Source of the DNA: Conchocele bisecta
Lineage: Eukaryota > Mollusca > Bivalvia > Lucinida > Thyasiridae
NCBI GenBank assembly: GCA_029237695.1
Contig: CM055274.1
Coordinates: forward strand, 24,479,505-24,543,504
DNA length: 64,000 nt
Direction of reading: 5' to 3'
In this document: in pieces, positions 20,750 through 31,442 of the stretch
How positions within the stretch are numbered: the stretch's first letter is position 1
Layout: each line of letters opens with the position of its first letter
The notes under the pieces: model-generated
What the model was told of the DNA's origin: nothing
Seen by the model: only the letters and a program-made list of their open reading frames with translations
Database searches by the model: none
Translations under genes and position numbers: made by a program

Positions 20750-20995
20750 ACGCCGCCCGCCCGGCTTTCGCCAATCCAATAGCCTGAATTGTTTTAAAAA
20801 AACCTGGCTAAAAACGGAATACCATGCTAGTGTCTTCTACTATCAAGTATATCTGACTCAGCTCGGAATCGGTAGGAATTCCTGGGCAAGCCGAGGAATT
20901 CACACGCGTTTCCTAGCCTTGCCTGATAAACTTGGTATCAAAAGTCAATGGCCTTGTAAACTTTCACAGTCTTTCATTGCCAGAATGAGTTAAAA
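20750..20995. repeat. imperfect hairpin resembling the modular element core
   Basis: Contains TATCTGACTCAGCTCGGAAT, GGGCAAGCCGAGGAATTC and TTTCCTAGCCTTGCC. The order resembles the core of 2531-3248 (CTGACTCGGCTCGAAATC, CGGCAAGCC, CTCAGCCTCG). Present in both copies. The relationship is suggestive only. Confidence 0.4.
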
Positions 20996-21041
20996 AATAC
21001 AGCTAAGAGGTCTGAATTAACATTCCAATCCAAGATATTAC

Positions 21042-21357
21042 CTTCTGACTAAACCATAGATAAATATTGCAACGCCGAACAGCATAGGCAGCCAAAGCGT
21101 AGAGATCAACGTGCCTGACCAAGCGAAATAAAATGCAATCTTTTCGCCGAAATAGTTCCGAATTTTCCACAATGGCTGAAACTTGAAAATCTTGGTCCAT
21201 GTCAACTGTAAAGCTAGTCTTGAATCCGATTGAAGGACTTTGTCACTCTGAGGTAGTGTTTTGTTCTTCTTGTCTTCAGCGTCGGGGTCGTAGTTGGACT
21301 CCTCATGGAGAATGAACGTGTTTGTGTAGATTTCCTCCAGCTTCATATAGTCCAAAC
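21042..21357 (-). CDS. anoctamin exon: end of N-domain and TM1 (copy A, intact)
   Basis: A 316-bp exon with 104 full codons, acceptor CCTGCCAG and donor AGAAG followed by GTAATATC. Residues 1-56 form a hydrophilic cytosolic part (LDYMKLEEIYTNTFILHEES, then an Asp/Lys-rich stretch). FKFQPLWKIRNYFGEKIAF follows at 57-75, and TM1 at about 73-101 (YFAWSGTLISTLWLPMLFG, then VAIFIYGL). '(F/Y)KxQPLxxIRxYFGEKIxxYFAW' is the diagnostic anoctamin block just before TM1. The leading GT completes Gly with the upstream exon and the trailing AG joins the 54-bp exon as Ser. The frame is open throughout; the copy at 49652-49968 has one extra base. Confidence 0.95.
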
Positions 21358-21426
21358 CTGGCAGGGATAAGATTGGTTGGTTTATTGTTTGATTGATTTA
21401 TCTGTCACATACAGGATGGATTTATC

Positions 21427-21620
21427 TTAACCCTTTCAACCTTGGATATCATACATTGTGTTGTTGTTTTTTCATACTAATTTTGGAACTATTCCATTGA
21501 TGACAAAATGCTGATTTCCTTTTGAGCTGAATTAATAGTGACAATTAAATGCCGTCTCATCTGGATCTACAGAGTTTGGACAAGTTGGCTTTCTGGCCTC
21601 TGGGGTTGAAAAGGATAAGA
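21427..21620. mobile_element. TTAACCCTTTC-type MITE, degraded
   Basis: TTAACCCTTTCAACC at the left and GGGGTTGAAAAGGATAA at the right form a decayed terminal pair. The interior shares GCCGTCTCATCTGGATCTA with the family at 777-1020. In B at about 50038-50228. Confidence 0.5.
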
Positions 21621-21766
21621 TATGCAGATCTTCACAATCTCCCATTGGAAATTTTGTTTGACATGTACATGAATTCTATAATGGTCATTCACAAATGGAC
21701 AAAAGTGGAGTCCTTTTTTTCACATACCCACATAGTATTTTTGTAAAAGCTCATGGACAAACTTAC

Positions 21767-21837
21767 CAACTTTCTGCATGTCACCCAGCTCACTTCATCA
21801 TCTTGAGCAACCCCCAACAGTTTCCCGATGGACTTCG
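21767..21837 (-). CDS. anoctamin upstream exon (copy A, frame disrupted)
   Basis: A 71-bp segment with acceptor CTGTTTTCAG and donor AAAGTTG followed by GTAAGTTT. It aligns with the 69-bp exon 50377-50445. It has one more A in GGGAAAC, one less A in AAGATG and a two-base TG insertion in GAAGTGAG. In the frame needed to reach the next exon it breaks near the middle, while copy B reads through. This is an allelic defect or consensus indels. The family assignment rests on position and phase only. Confidence 0.6.
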
Positions 21838-21889
21838 CTGAAAACAGAAAAAATATATACAGTGAAATCGCGATGGCTCGAAATGCAAT

Positions 21890-22952
21890 GACTCGTAATG
21901 ACCTTGACCTTGGGATCAGCGGGGGTTGGATGTCATGGATTTGGCACAGCATGGTAGTAGAGCCTTACAGGAATGCATGTGTGAAATATTAAGCATTTTA
22001 GACGAAGGAAATAGAAGTTATAACATATTTCTCTGATGTTAAGTTTTGTAAAGAGACTAAGTATTTGACCTTCACCTTGGGATCAGTGGGGGTTGGACGT
22101 CGTGGATTTGGCACAGCACGGTAGTAGAGCCTTACAGGAATGCATGTGTGAAATATTAATAATTTTAGACAAAGGAAATAGAAGCCATAACATATTTCTC
22201 TGATGGTAAGTTTTGCAAAGAGACTAAGTATGTGACCTTGACCTTAGGATCAGCGAGTGTTGGACGGCTGTAGATATGTCACAGCATGATAGTACAACCT
22301 TAGAGGAATTCAAAAGTGAAATATTAATAATTTTCAATGAAGGAAATAGAAGTTATAACTTATTTCTCTGATGTTAAGTTTTGAGACCAAGTATTTGACC
22401 TTGATCTTGGGATCAGCGGGGGTTGGACAGTCGTGGATTTGGCACAGCATGGTAGTAGAGCCTTACAGGAAAGCATGTGTGAAATATTAAGCATTTTAGA
22501 TGAATGAAATAGAAGTTATAACATATTTATCTGATGTTAAGTTTTGTAAAGAGACTAAGTATTTTACCTTGACCTTGGGATCAGCGGGGGTTGGACGGCC
22601 GTGGGTTTGGCACAGCACGGTAGTAGAGCCTTACAGGAATGCATTTGTGAAATATTAAGCATTTTAGATGAAGGAAATAGAAGTTACAACAATATTTCTC
22701 TGATGTTAAGTTTTGTAAACAGACTATGTATTTGACCTTGACCTTGGGATCAGTGGGGGTTGGACAGTCGTGGATTTGGCACAGCATGGTAGTAGAGCCT
22801 TACAGGAATGCATGTGTGAAATATTAAGCATTTTAGATGAAGGAAGTAGAAGTAACAATATTTCTCTGATGTTAAGTTTAGTGACACACGGACGGACGCA
22901 CGGACAACCCGACTCCAGTATACCCCCCACAACTGGTTGCGGGGGGTATAAT
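21890..22952. mobile_element. pearl-like element with six about 166-bp units
   Basis: Units start TGACCTTGACCTTGGGATCA and contain GGCACAGCATGGTAGTAG and GGAATGCATGTGTGAAATA. The array ends with ACGGACGGACGCACGG and a terminal hairpin ATACCCCCC-ACAACTGGTTG-CGGGGGGTAT. Repeat core, (ACGG)n and terminal hairpin are the bivalve pearl/Helentron-associated layout. Frames crossing it are not genes. Allele 50505-51560. Confidence 0.8.
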
Positions 22953-23303
22953 TATACCATAAAGTAGCAAGTGAAAGATTTTCTTTTGTGACAAATAAAA
23001 AACATATATGGACAATTATTGCAGCCCTGCTTTATCACAGTGTGACCCATATTACAAATTTCAATAAAGCCAGTGGCCAGTCATTATATGTCGACAGATA
23101 TAGGGTTTATGTTGTTCCCAAATACTGCTGGAAAGATAACAAATTGTAAAGCCGGTCAACTTCAGTATTCTATTTCAAACTTAAAATGGAAGTAGAAATA
23201 TTATTTGATAAAAGAAAGTAAAGTGCAGATATTGTATACAATAACAAAGAAATACCAACAAAATAGATCCGCAGAAAGTACTATTGTTATTTCCAACTAC
23301 AAG
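22953..23303. other. unassigned sequence
   Basis: Nearly identical in the two copies (B 51560-51912). No exon, repeat family or RNA signature recognised. Confidence 0.4.
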
Positions 23304-23657
23304 CAGCGCTCCAGATAAGGTGCGTATTGGCGTATTTTACGCACTTATTTTAGCAGATTATGCATTGATTATCAAAAGTGGGAGTACAAAATACTCACAG
23401 CAATTTGAAAATATGCATTGATTTTCAAATTGAGTAGTGAAAATAATGTAATAAAGTTAAAAATTTACTTAGTTGAGCTGCAGATTTTTGCAGCTCAAAT
23501 TAGTGAATTTTTAAATTTGTTTTTTTTATTTTTGTTATCATTTGTTCCCTAATTAATAAGAAAGAAAATCGATAATACATTTGTAAAAGTAAAATATGCA
23601 TTGAATTTGAAATCTGGGGGTATAATACTCTTTAAATACAAAACATATCTGGAGCAC
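23304..23657. mobile_element. MITE with GCTCCAGATAAGG ends
   Basis: Left end GCGCTCCAGATAAGGTGCGT, right end CATATCTGGAGCAC. It shares TATGCATTGATT motifs with 334-774. Allele 51913-52261. Confidence 0.65.
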
Positions 23658-23748
23658 TGTACAAGTAGCGTTACTAGCAATACATTGTACCAAAATACAT
23701 GTAGATGCACATACAGACGGAATACAGTGTTTTAGCAACATATCATAA

Positions 23749-23983
23749 TTAACTCTTTGCATGCTAGTGGTGAAAATATATAGCGGTGAGTATATTTTTT
23801 ATTTCTCTCTGTAAATATGTCTTGGAATTTCATTAGAATTGAGTCCTCTGGACTCAATTCTAATGAAATTCCAAGACATATTCATGATATTTACAAGGAG
23901 AAATAAAAGAAAATATGATGATTTTTGTCCGCTATTTTTTAACTATTTATAGCCCACAAGTTTCCCAGCATGCAAAGAGTTAA
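23749..23983. mobile_element. TTAA-flanked palindromic MITE, CTCTTTGCATGC family
   Basis: TTAACTCTTTGCATGC and GCATGCAAAGAGTTAA ends, with hairpin tip GAGTCCTCTGGACTC. A second locus is 31071-31279. Allele 52354-52588. Confidence 0.8.
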
Positions 23984-24380
23984 ATATTAGAGAGTTAAAT
24001 ATTAGAGAGATGTATAGAATACAATGACAGTTTTTCTTCACATGTGTTTTAATCTATTAATTAGAACTAGCAAAATACAATGTACAAACAGAATTAGAGG
24101 AAAGTCATTGGCTTGCCATACCAATATACATGTACCCACTTCCAACATTCTATGTCCAAAATGCGAGATAATCCATGATGACGGGGGTCGAAACAAAGAT
24201 ATAGGGTTATGGGTTTTTCGGCTAAGGGCTGTAACTAATGTTGTGAGAACTTGTAGCCCAAGCCCATTGTACTTATATGCAATAAACCATGTCTAAACTG
24301 GAAATAAAGATAAAGAATCTACACATCAAGGTTCTACCTATTACAGGTGAAAGGTTTTACAAGTGTTACACAGGCATACC

Positions 24381-24569
24381 AGAGCTCCAGTTAAGGTGCG
24401 TAATTTGGGGACACATTTCTTATTTCTCTATCAAAAATGGCATGTTGGGAGTGCTTTAGAATCGTCTCAATGAGACGATTCTAAGGACTCCCAACTTGCC
24501 ATTTTTGGTGAACAAATAAGAAAGATTTGCCACAAATTGAACAAATTACGCACCTTAACTGGAGCTCTA
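24381..24569. mobile_element. palindromic MITE with GAGCTCCAGTTAAGG ends
   Basis: AGAGCTCCAGTTAAGGTGCG left, CGCACCTTAACTGGAGCTCT right, tip CGTCTCAATGAGACG. Near-perfect fold-back of 189 bp. Allele 52989-53178. Confidence 0.8.
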
Positions 24570-24774
24570 GGCATACTTGCAAAAATGGCCAAAAATGGGA
24601 ATCCAAAAATGGGAGATAATTCATGGCCTCAGTGAGGGTTGAATCAAAAATCAGATTTCACTTTGCATATCTACTCACCATCAACGTTCTGCATACCAAG
24701 TTTCAGTCATCTACCCCTTAAGATCTAAAAGTTTTACACTTGCAAGAAACGTGGCAAACTGACGAACAGTTTCT

Positions 24775-25110
24775 TATTTTGCTGGGGTTTAACGGCCTAT
24801 CAACAGCTAAGGTCCTTTAAGGCCGGGTAAATTGGTTTAGTACTAAACCCCATATATTACCTGTACAAATGGGGGGGAAACCAGAACTGAATAAATAAAA
24901 AAGCTATTTATCCAGCCCTGAAATCAGAATAATCCTGATCTGATGCCAGGTCCTCGCCACACAAGAATCACTTGGCCCCTCCCAAAACAGTAGGACCAGT
25001 AATAATATTACTTACTTTTATAATGGGCAATAAGCAAATTCAACTCCCAGGTAACAAACGAGCCAAATATAAAAAACGTACCTGAGGGCTAAAACCAGGC
25101 AAATTGCGAT
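24775..25110. mobile_element. SINE-like repeat, second locus
   Basis: GGGTTTAACGGCCTATCAAC then AGCTAAGGTCCTTTAAGGC, the motif shared with 18405-18460. AGGTCCTCGCCACACAAG and CTTGGCCCCTCCC follow. Allele 53385-53710. Confidence 0.4.
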
Positions 25111-25267
25111 TCCTATAAAGGAGGAACCCCTAAAGTTAATTTACACCGTCACATTCACCCGACCAACCACCCACTGAAAAAGTGGGTCAAGTTAACACGC
25201 ATTGCTAGTAATTAGTAAGAATGAAGTAATTTGTACTATAGCAGCTAGCAAGAGAGCATTGTAAAAA

Positions 25268-26147
25268 GTTTGTTTAAATATTGTAACAAGAAATGCGTCT
25301 GTCGAACGCGGGAAACTGTGAGAAAGTGGTTAAGTGATTTAAGTAACCTGGTGAAGGTCAAAAGGTGAAGGTCATATAAATTATGAAAAGGCAGGTGTGG
25401 CACACATACCAATGAATGAAGTGTTGAAGTATTGAAGCGATTAAGCAACTTATGTAGATGATATGGCCAGTTTGAGAAACTGTGACAAACTGGTTAACCA
25501 AAATTGTTAAGTGATTTAAGTAACCTGGTGAAGGTCAAAAGGCGAAGGTCATATAAATTATGAAAAGGCAGGTGTGGCACACATACCAATGAATGAAGTG
25601 TTGAAGTGTTGAAGCGATTAAGCAACTTATGTAGATGATATGGCCAGTTTGAGAAACTGTGACGAACTGGTTAACCAAAATTGTTACGTGATTTAAGTAA
25701 CCTGGTGAAGGTCAAAAGGCGAAGGTCATATAAATTATGAAAAGGCAGGTGTGGCACACATACCAATGAATGAAGTGTTGAAGTATTGAAGCGATTAAGC
25801 AACTTATGTAGATGATATGGCCAGTTTGAGAAACTGTGACGAACTGGTTAACCAAAATTGTTAAGTGATTTAAGTAACCTGGTGAAGGTCAAAAGGCGAA
25901 GGTCATATAAATTATGAAAAAGGCAGGTGTGGCACACTACCAATGAATGAAGTATTGAAGTATTGAAGCGATTAAGCAACTTATGTAGATGCTATGGCCA
26001 GTTTGAGAAACTGTGACAAAGTGATTAACAGAAAAGTGTGACGGACGGACGGACGGACGGACGGACAGACAGACGGACGGACGGACGGACAGACGGACGG
26101 TCCAAACACTATATGCCACCCGTTTCTTTGAAACCTGGTGGCATAAA
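25268..26147. mobile_element. pearl-like element with about 177-bp units and (ACGG)n
   Basis: About four units with TTTAAGTAACCTGGTGAAGG, CAAAAGGCGAAGGTCATA and AAGGCAGGTGTGGCACAC. Then ACGGACGGACGG runs (26040-26100) and a terminal hairpin TATGCCACCCGTTTC-TTT-GAAACCTGGTGGCATA. Copy B (53880-55250) has more units and an extra insertion. Confidence 0.8.
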
Positions 26148-26149
26148 AA

Positions 26150-26368
26150 TGTAGCTGTGACTGGATAAATTGGGCTTATGGGTTTTGCGATCAGTGTAGA
26201 TCCTGATCAGGATCTACACTGTTCGCCATTCCATCAATGAAACATCCGGCATGATTCTAACAAGCCATATAGATCATTATCAACCTGAAGCTACGGGAGT
26301 GTGCTATTTGATCAGGAGCTACAAGGTCAGAAATCCCATAAACTCCATTTCTTCAGTCACAGCCACAA
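26150..26368. mobile_element. MITE with GTGACTGGA ends
   Basis: TAGCTGTGACTGGATAAAT left, CTTCAGTCACAGCCACA right, internal GATCCTGATCAGGATC palindrome. Related to 35466-35670. Allele 55259-55476. Confidence 0.6.
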
Positions 26369-26444
26369 ATGAGGCTTAACCAGAAATTTATATTACTGAA
26401 AAAAAGAAAAAAAAACTTTAAAGGCCCTTGGTTTCAGATGTGGA

Positions 26445-26657
26445 TTAACCCTTACTATGCTGAATTAAATTCTGTCGTCTGCTGGAAATGTTTTATTTTC
26501 AATATTTCTCGATAAAAACCTGGTTTTGACAGCACATGAGAATCGTCTCCAGTGGAGACGATTCTCATGTGCTGTCAAAACCAGTTTTTTGTTAAGAATT
26601 AAAGCAAAAATGAAAAACAGCAGACGACAATTTCCGTCAACAGCTTAGGAAGGGTTA
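26445..26657. mobile_element. TTAA-flanked palindromic MITE, GTCGTCTGC family
   Basis: TTAACCCTTACTATGCTG left, GGAAGGGTTAA right, tip CGTCTCCAGTGGAGACG. Allele 55555-55773. Confidence 0.75.
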
Positions 26658-26799
26658 AGTATGAGCAAACTATTGGTGAAAGAGCATTTAACTGTATATT
26701 TGTCATCGGTTTTCTGAACATATATATGTGGCTGTGACTGGAGAAATAGTTATGCTTCCATTCCAACGAGCATTCCACTGGTCACAGTCACATAGAAGC

Positions 26800-27380
26800 C
26801 AGGGGCCCATTTCACTTAACTTTGTACAACTAAAATGTTTAATCTAACTAAAAGGGTTAATCTCTTATTTATCTGGTGTGACTAGGGTATACTTAGGAAT
26901 TATGGGGCCCGTTTCATTAAACTTCATATGACTAAAATGTTTGTTTGTAAGTGCAAAGTTATGATAGTCTGTAAATTTTACATTAACAATGTTTTCTTGT
27001 AAACAAGTATTGGATGTGCATTTATTGAGCATAGCCTATAGGAAAGTCTGTAAATTTCAATTGATGGATTTACATTCATTTTTAGCTTATTTTTTTGTCA
27101 TTTATTGATGCTTTTAGGCATATTTAATGTATTTTATAGACCTCGTCTGTTACATCAACCTGTGGTTGAAGTAACAGACCGAGGTCTATAAATACATTAT
27201 ACTTAAAAGCATTAATAAGCGAGAAAAAAAATAAAAAAAGTAAGCTGAAAAAAAGTACCTGTGTATAGGAGGGAGTGAAGAATTTTGTTATTTGTTTTCA
27301 CTTATTAATGCTTTTAGGTATGTTTAATGTAGTTATAGACATCGGTCCGTTACTTCAACCTGTGATTCCAGCTGCAATTT
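26800..27380. mobile_element. composite: GGGCCCGTTTCA MITE broken by a CCGAGGTCTATAA fold-back
   Basis: GGGGCCCGTTTCATTAAAC at 26904 begins a relative of 33579-33810. It is interrupted near 27080 by a palindrome with TTGATGCTTTTAGGCATA, CAACCTGTGGTTGAAG and AAAAGCATTAATAAGCG. The B allele (56160-56480) is the cleaner palindrome. Confidence 0.5.
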
Positions 27381-27733
27381 GCTAGATAGATGCTGTATCT
27401 TGACATACTGAATCTCAAATAGTGCAGGCATTGATCAGAACTTAAAATGCCATAAACCCCATTTTTCCTGTCACATGTCGCAAATAATGATTCATAAAAA
27501 TTATATTCTAATAGTTAAAGCACAGCCTTTTGCAAATATAACTAAACAAACATTCAACAAGAGAAATTGAGACATATTTTTTATCTGCTTGCAATACCCT
27601 TACAATTGCTTAGTTATATAGAATGAGTAAATTTAATTTATCACATTCCCCACTATATTGGGAAATGGCTTCAAATGTCATTTCACTTAACCCATTTCAT
27701 GCTGATAACAACCAATTTTTACACAAAACAATC

Positions 27734-28312
27734 TATAGTCTGTTTCACGAAAGCTGCCCAAATTTTACGGCTATATAAACAATGCAAAAACAATATTTTT
27801 TCTGATAATATTAAATGTTAGCAAAATTTAAGAATGAGCCTTCTTTTTATTTCGTGAAATTTTGTCAAATATTGGTTTTATTATTTGATTTCTCTAAGGG
27901 AATTTAACATGAGGGAAAAAGGGGTAGAGGAGTTGTGGGAGGAGTCAAAAAACGAAAAAAAATGAAAATTGACTCCGAAACCTGGCTAGACAGTTTGGAA
28001 ATGATCTAATTAAGAAAAACAAAACAAAAGTTAAATTTAAAAATAGGTCAAGTATTTCTGAAATTGTAAACAATTTCCCCATGTTAAATCCCCATAGACA
28101 TCTTCACTCTGTGAAGATGTCTATGGGGATTTAACATGGGGAAATTGTTTTTCGCAATAAAATCAATATTTGACCAAATGTCACGAAATAAAAAGAAGCT
28201 CATTCTTAAATTTTCCATTAATTTAATACTATCGAAAAAAATATTGTTTTTAAATTGTTTATATGGCCGCAAAATTTGGGCAGCGTTCGCGAAACGGACT
28301 ATAATTCTTCTT
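27734..28312. mobile_element. long palindromic MITE with a strong central hairpin
   Basis: Ends TATAGTCTGTTTCACGAAAG and GCGAAACGGACTATA. The core 28068-28150 is a near-perfect hairpin with TTTCCCCATGTTAAATCCCC arms and tip CACTCTGTG. Allele 56843-57410. Confidence 0.75.
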
Positions 28313-28359
28313 CTTATTTCTCATTCAACGTACATGTTAATTGTTACACTCAGATAAAT

Positions 28360-28451
28360 ACGGTGGCACAGAGGTGACATGAAAATATTTTTAACTATTG
28401 TGTGTGCACGCAATAGTAAAAAATATTTCCATGTCCCCTCTGTGCCACCGT
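28360..28451. repeat. 92-bp hairpin
   Basis: Arms ACGGTGGCACAGAGG and CCTCTGTGCCACCGT, with GTGTGTGCACGCAATAG at the tip. It lies in a larger weaker inverted pair (TTATTTCTCAT near 28314, ATGAGAAATAA near 28478). Allele 57467-57558. Confidence 0.75.
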
Positions 28452-28639
28452 AGATAAGCCATATACATGTATTTTTTATGAGAAATAAGACAAAAATACA
28501 ACAAATAGCTTTATTCATTTGCTGAGTCGCCTAAAGAGCAAGTGAGCAGGGTTCATGTATACCCTGGGCCTACACATGGAACAAACAACAATAATTTACA
28601 ACATAAAAAAAAGAAACAGTTATTCTTGAATGAAAATCT

Positions 28640-29075
28640 TACGGACGGACGAACAAATGAACGACGACGGACGTACATTCTAACATTTTGGGTTTATGGA
28701 CTATTTGTTCTTTAACCTTACAATGCTGAATTAGATGTTGTCATCTGCTGTTTATGTTTTATTTGCCATTTTACTCATGAAAAACATGGTTTGACAGTAC
28801 TTTAGAATCATTTCCAATGGAAATGATTCCAAAGTGCTGTCAAACCATGTTTTACTTAGAAAGAATACAGCAGAAGACAACATTTTCGGTTCCCGCCTTT
28901 TAAGGGTTAAAACATCAAAGGAATAGCCTCTAAACTACAATAGGCTTAGGGCTGTACAGAATAAGGCTATTGTATTATTTTGTCTTGGGCGGACGGGCGG
29001 AAGAATTGACGGACAAACCGACAGACGGAATGATGAAAACTATATAAGCCTCGACATTCTTCGCATGTCTGCAGT
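28640..29075. mobile_element. (ACGG)n element, CATTTTGGGTTTATGG type, with nested MITE
   Basis: ACGGACGGACGAACAA, ACATTTTGGGTTTATGG and, after the nested MITE, AAAGGAATAGCCTCTAAAC and GGCGGACGGGCGGAAG. The same type is the B-only insertion at 54846-55200. Confidence 0.55.
28712..28910. mobile_element. TTAA-flanked palindromic MITE, GTCATCTGC variant
   Basis: TTAACCTTACAATGCTG left, TTTTAAGGGTTAA right, tip CATTTCCAATGGAAATG. Nested in 28640-29075. Allele 57822-58021. Confidence 0.75.
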
Positions 29076-29160
29076 ATAATAAGCATGTAAGGCTCTAACA
29101 GGCATGGATAGCAAACATGATCTCTGTTGAATGTTTTTGTTTTGTTAATGAAGCGTTATC

Positions 29161-29496
29161 AAGGTGTATGATCACGTGGTACTAACAACAACAAGTACGT
29201 ATTCTTTTATAGTGTCCTTATTACGTAACGGATTTCGATGAAATATGGCGCATCAAACGCGTCTTGTTAAGCTGCATTTGGTGGTCTCTGTATTTTCGCC
29301 CAAACTTCTGTTGCTTTTGCGAAGAATCTGTGCAAAACTCCCTGGACCACCAAATGCAGTTCATGAAGACGCGTTTGCTGCACCATATTTCATCAAAATC
29401 CGTTTCATATTAAGGAAAATATAAAATAATACTTTCAAGATTTCAACACTTTCAGCCACTAATGTTGTTGTTAATACCATGTGATCATGCTCCTTG
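29161..29496. mobile_element. palindromic MITE with AAGGTGTATGATCACGTGG ends
   Basis: Arms contain ATGATCACGTGGTACTAAC and GTTAATACCATGTGATCAT, inner arms TGCATTTGGTGGTC and GACCACCAAATGCA. The 70-residue frame on the B allele lies wholly inside the fold-back. Allele 58273-58605. Confidence 0.75.
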
Positions 29497-29634
29497 GTTA
29501 TGCAGAAGCTCTATCACATCTACAATACAAGACAAATAAAGCACTAGATACTTTGGGTCACTAAAATGTTCTGCAAGCTGTCTGTGTCTGCAAAGAACAT
29601 GTGCATATAAATGAATGTCAAGCAAATACATCAG

Positions 29635-30032
29635 ACCTCCAGATAAGGAATTAGTAATTGCGTATTTTCATTCCATCATTTCTGAAGCAATTGGGTATTT
29701 CAAAAATTTAATTGGGTAAAATAAAATCACACTACTGTTTACACATGAACAGACAGCAATTATTGATTAGTTTGCTTCGAAATGAAAACATGTCTTGGCA
29801 TTTCATTAGAATTGTCTCCTTGGAGACAATTCTAATGAAATACCAAGATGTGTTTTCATGGAAAGTAAGAAAAATATGCTATATTTGTGGTCTGTTTATT
29901 ATTTTCTGCAGCATGATAAAGGTACCATATAAATTGTTATTGCTTTTTGATACTCGCTACTTCTGATTTCAATTGGTTTTTTGGCAATTTTAATTGGGTA
30001 TTTAAGCAAATACGCAGCTTATCTGGAGCTCT
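29635..30032. mobile_element. palindromic MITE with CTCCAGATAAGG ends, intact
   Basis: CCTCCAGATAAGGAATTAG left, GCAGCTTATCTGGAGCTCT right, tip TTGTCTCCTTGGAGACAA, ACCCAATT-type motifs in both arms. This is the full version of the arm at each contig start. Allele 58745-59142; B-only copy 44132-44539. Confidence 0.8.
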
Positions 30033-30244
30033 GCACATGCACTTTAAGCATTGAAGCATACAAATAATTATAATTAAATCATCTATACTGATAAAAATGA
30101 ACTAAGCAACAGATGTGTTAAAGATGTGTGCAACTCATGATAATATTTATATTATTTCCCATTTATAATAACTACTATACACAGAGGCCCATTTCTTACA
30201 ATCAAAAAATTTGTACAAATATTTTTATTAATTTGCTTGTCACG

Positions 30245-30763
30245 TTAAAGGTACATGCCCACTGGGCACAAAATGTTTTTTATAGGAATTAAACAAATGT
30301 ACAATTGTGTCACTATTCCACCAGTTCTAAAAATTATTAGTGCCCGTTATACAGATATAATCAATTAGTAATATTTATTTTATTGATAGTGACTCGCGGT
30401 GGTATCAGGCTATTTTCATTTGCAAATGAGGCATGGTATTTTCAATTATTTATACTAATTAAATGTGTCGCCTGAAAAAATAATATTTTCGACAGATTAT
30501 AAAGTATGATCATTGCACACCAAAATATAAATACAGAGAATAAAAAGTAATGTCTGTTAACATTGTAAGGAAACACGGTTAACACCCCTGATATCAGTGT
30601 GGACATTTACGTCTGATATAAAATGAATAATAATGCCAATCAATACGTGGGGTAATGGTGAATGAATGTTTTGTTTGCCAGAAAATGTCATATATGTATA
30701 CAGAATATACAAAAATATCTGTCTCCCTGTATTTTAGCTTACTGAGTGGGCATGTACCTTTAA
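30245..30763. mobile_element. TTAA-flanked AGGTACATG MITE
   Basis: TTAAAGGTACATGCCCACT left, GTGGGCATGTACCTTTAA right. Its right TTAA is also the left TTAA of the next element. Allele 59365-59881. Confidence 0.75.
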
Positions 30764-31002
30764 CCCTTAGATCGCTCAACTCACAACAAGTGTCGTCTGC
30801 TGTTGCTTTTATATCTTGCCTTATTTCTCAATAAAAACATGTTTTGACAGCACTTCAGAATCATTTCCAATGGAAATGATTCTGAAGTGCTGTCAAAGCA
30901 TGTTGTAAATTATTCTAAAGTGCTGCCAAAACATGATAAAAATGGAGAATAGAAAATAAACAGCAGACGACAAAAAAATTGAGATAGCGGTCTAAGGGTT
31001 AA
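30760..31002. mobile_element. TTAA-flanked palindromic MITE, GTCGTCTGC family
   Basis: TTAACCCTTAGATCGC left, GCGGTCTAAGGGTTAA right, tip CATTTCCAATGGAAATG. Allele 59879-60123. Confidence 0.75.
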
Positions 31003-31070
31003 TTTGGTTAACTAACGTTACAATTTTGCTCATTACATTTTTCAACAATGGCTGTTAGTGTAAATGTTAT

Positions 31071-31279
31071 TTAACTCTTTGCATGCTGCAGACAAAAATT
31101 CATCATATTTCTTTTATTTCTCCTTGTAAATATTATGAATATGTCTTGGAAGTTCATTAGAATTGAGTCCTGAGGACTCAATTCTAATGAAATTCCAAGA
31201 CATATTTACAGAGAGAAATCAAACATATAGTCCTAATTTGTTTGGCGGATATTTTCGCCGCTAGCATGCAAAGAGTTAA
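31071..31279. mobile_element. TTAA-flanked CTCTTTGCATGC MITE
   Basis: TTAACTCTTTGCATGC and GCATGCAAAGAGTTAA, tip GAGTCCTGAGGACTC. In copy B the right end is lost (60192-60361). Confidence 0.8.
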
Positions 31280-31442
31280 TAATTAAACTTTGCACATACA
31301 AACTTCTTAGTCTAACGAAGCTTAGTGAAACGGGCAACATATTGTGTATAAGCAAATAAACATGCTGACACTTTGTTTTGTCTGTGCATGGCATTCCATA
31401 CTGTGGGAAACGTTGATTTGCAATTATCGCACAGTGCACACA

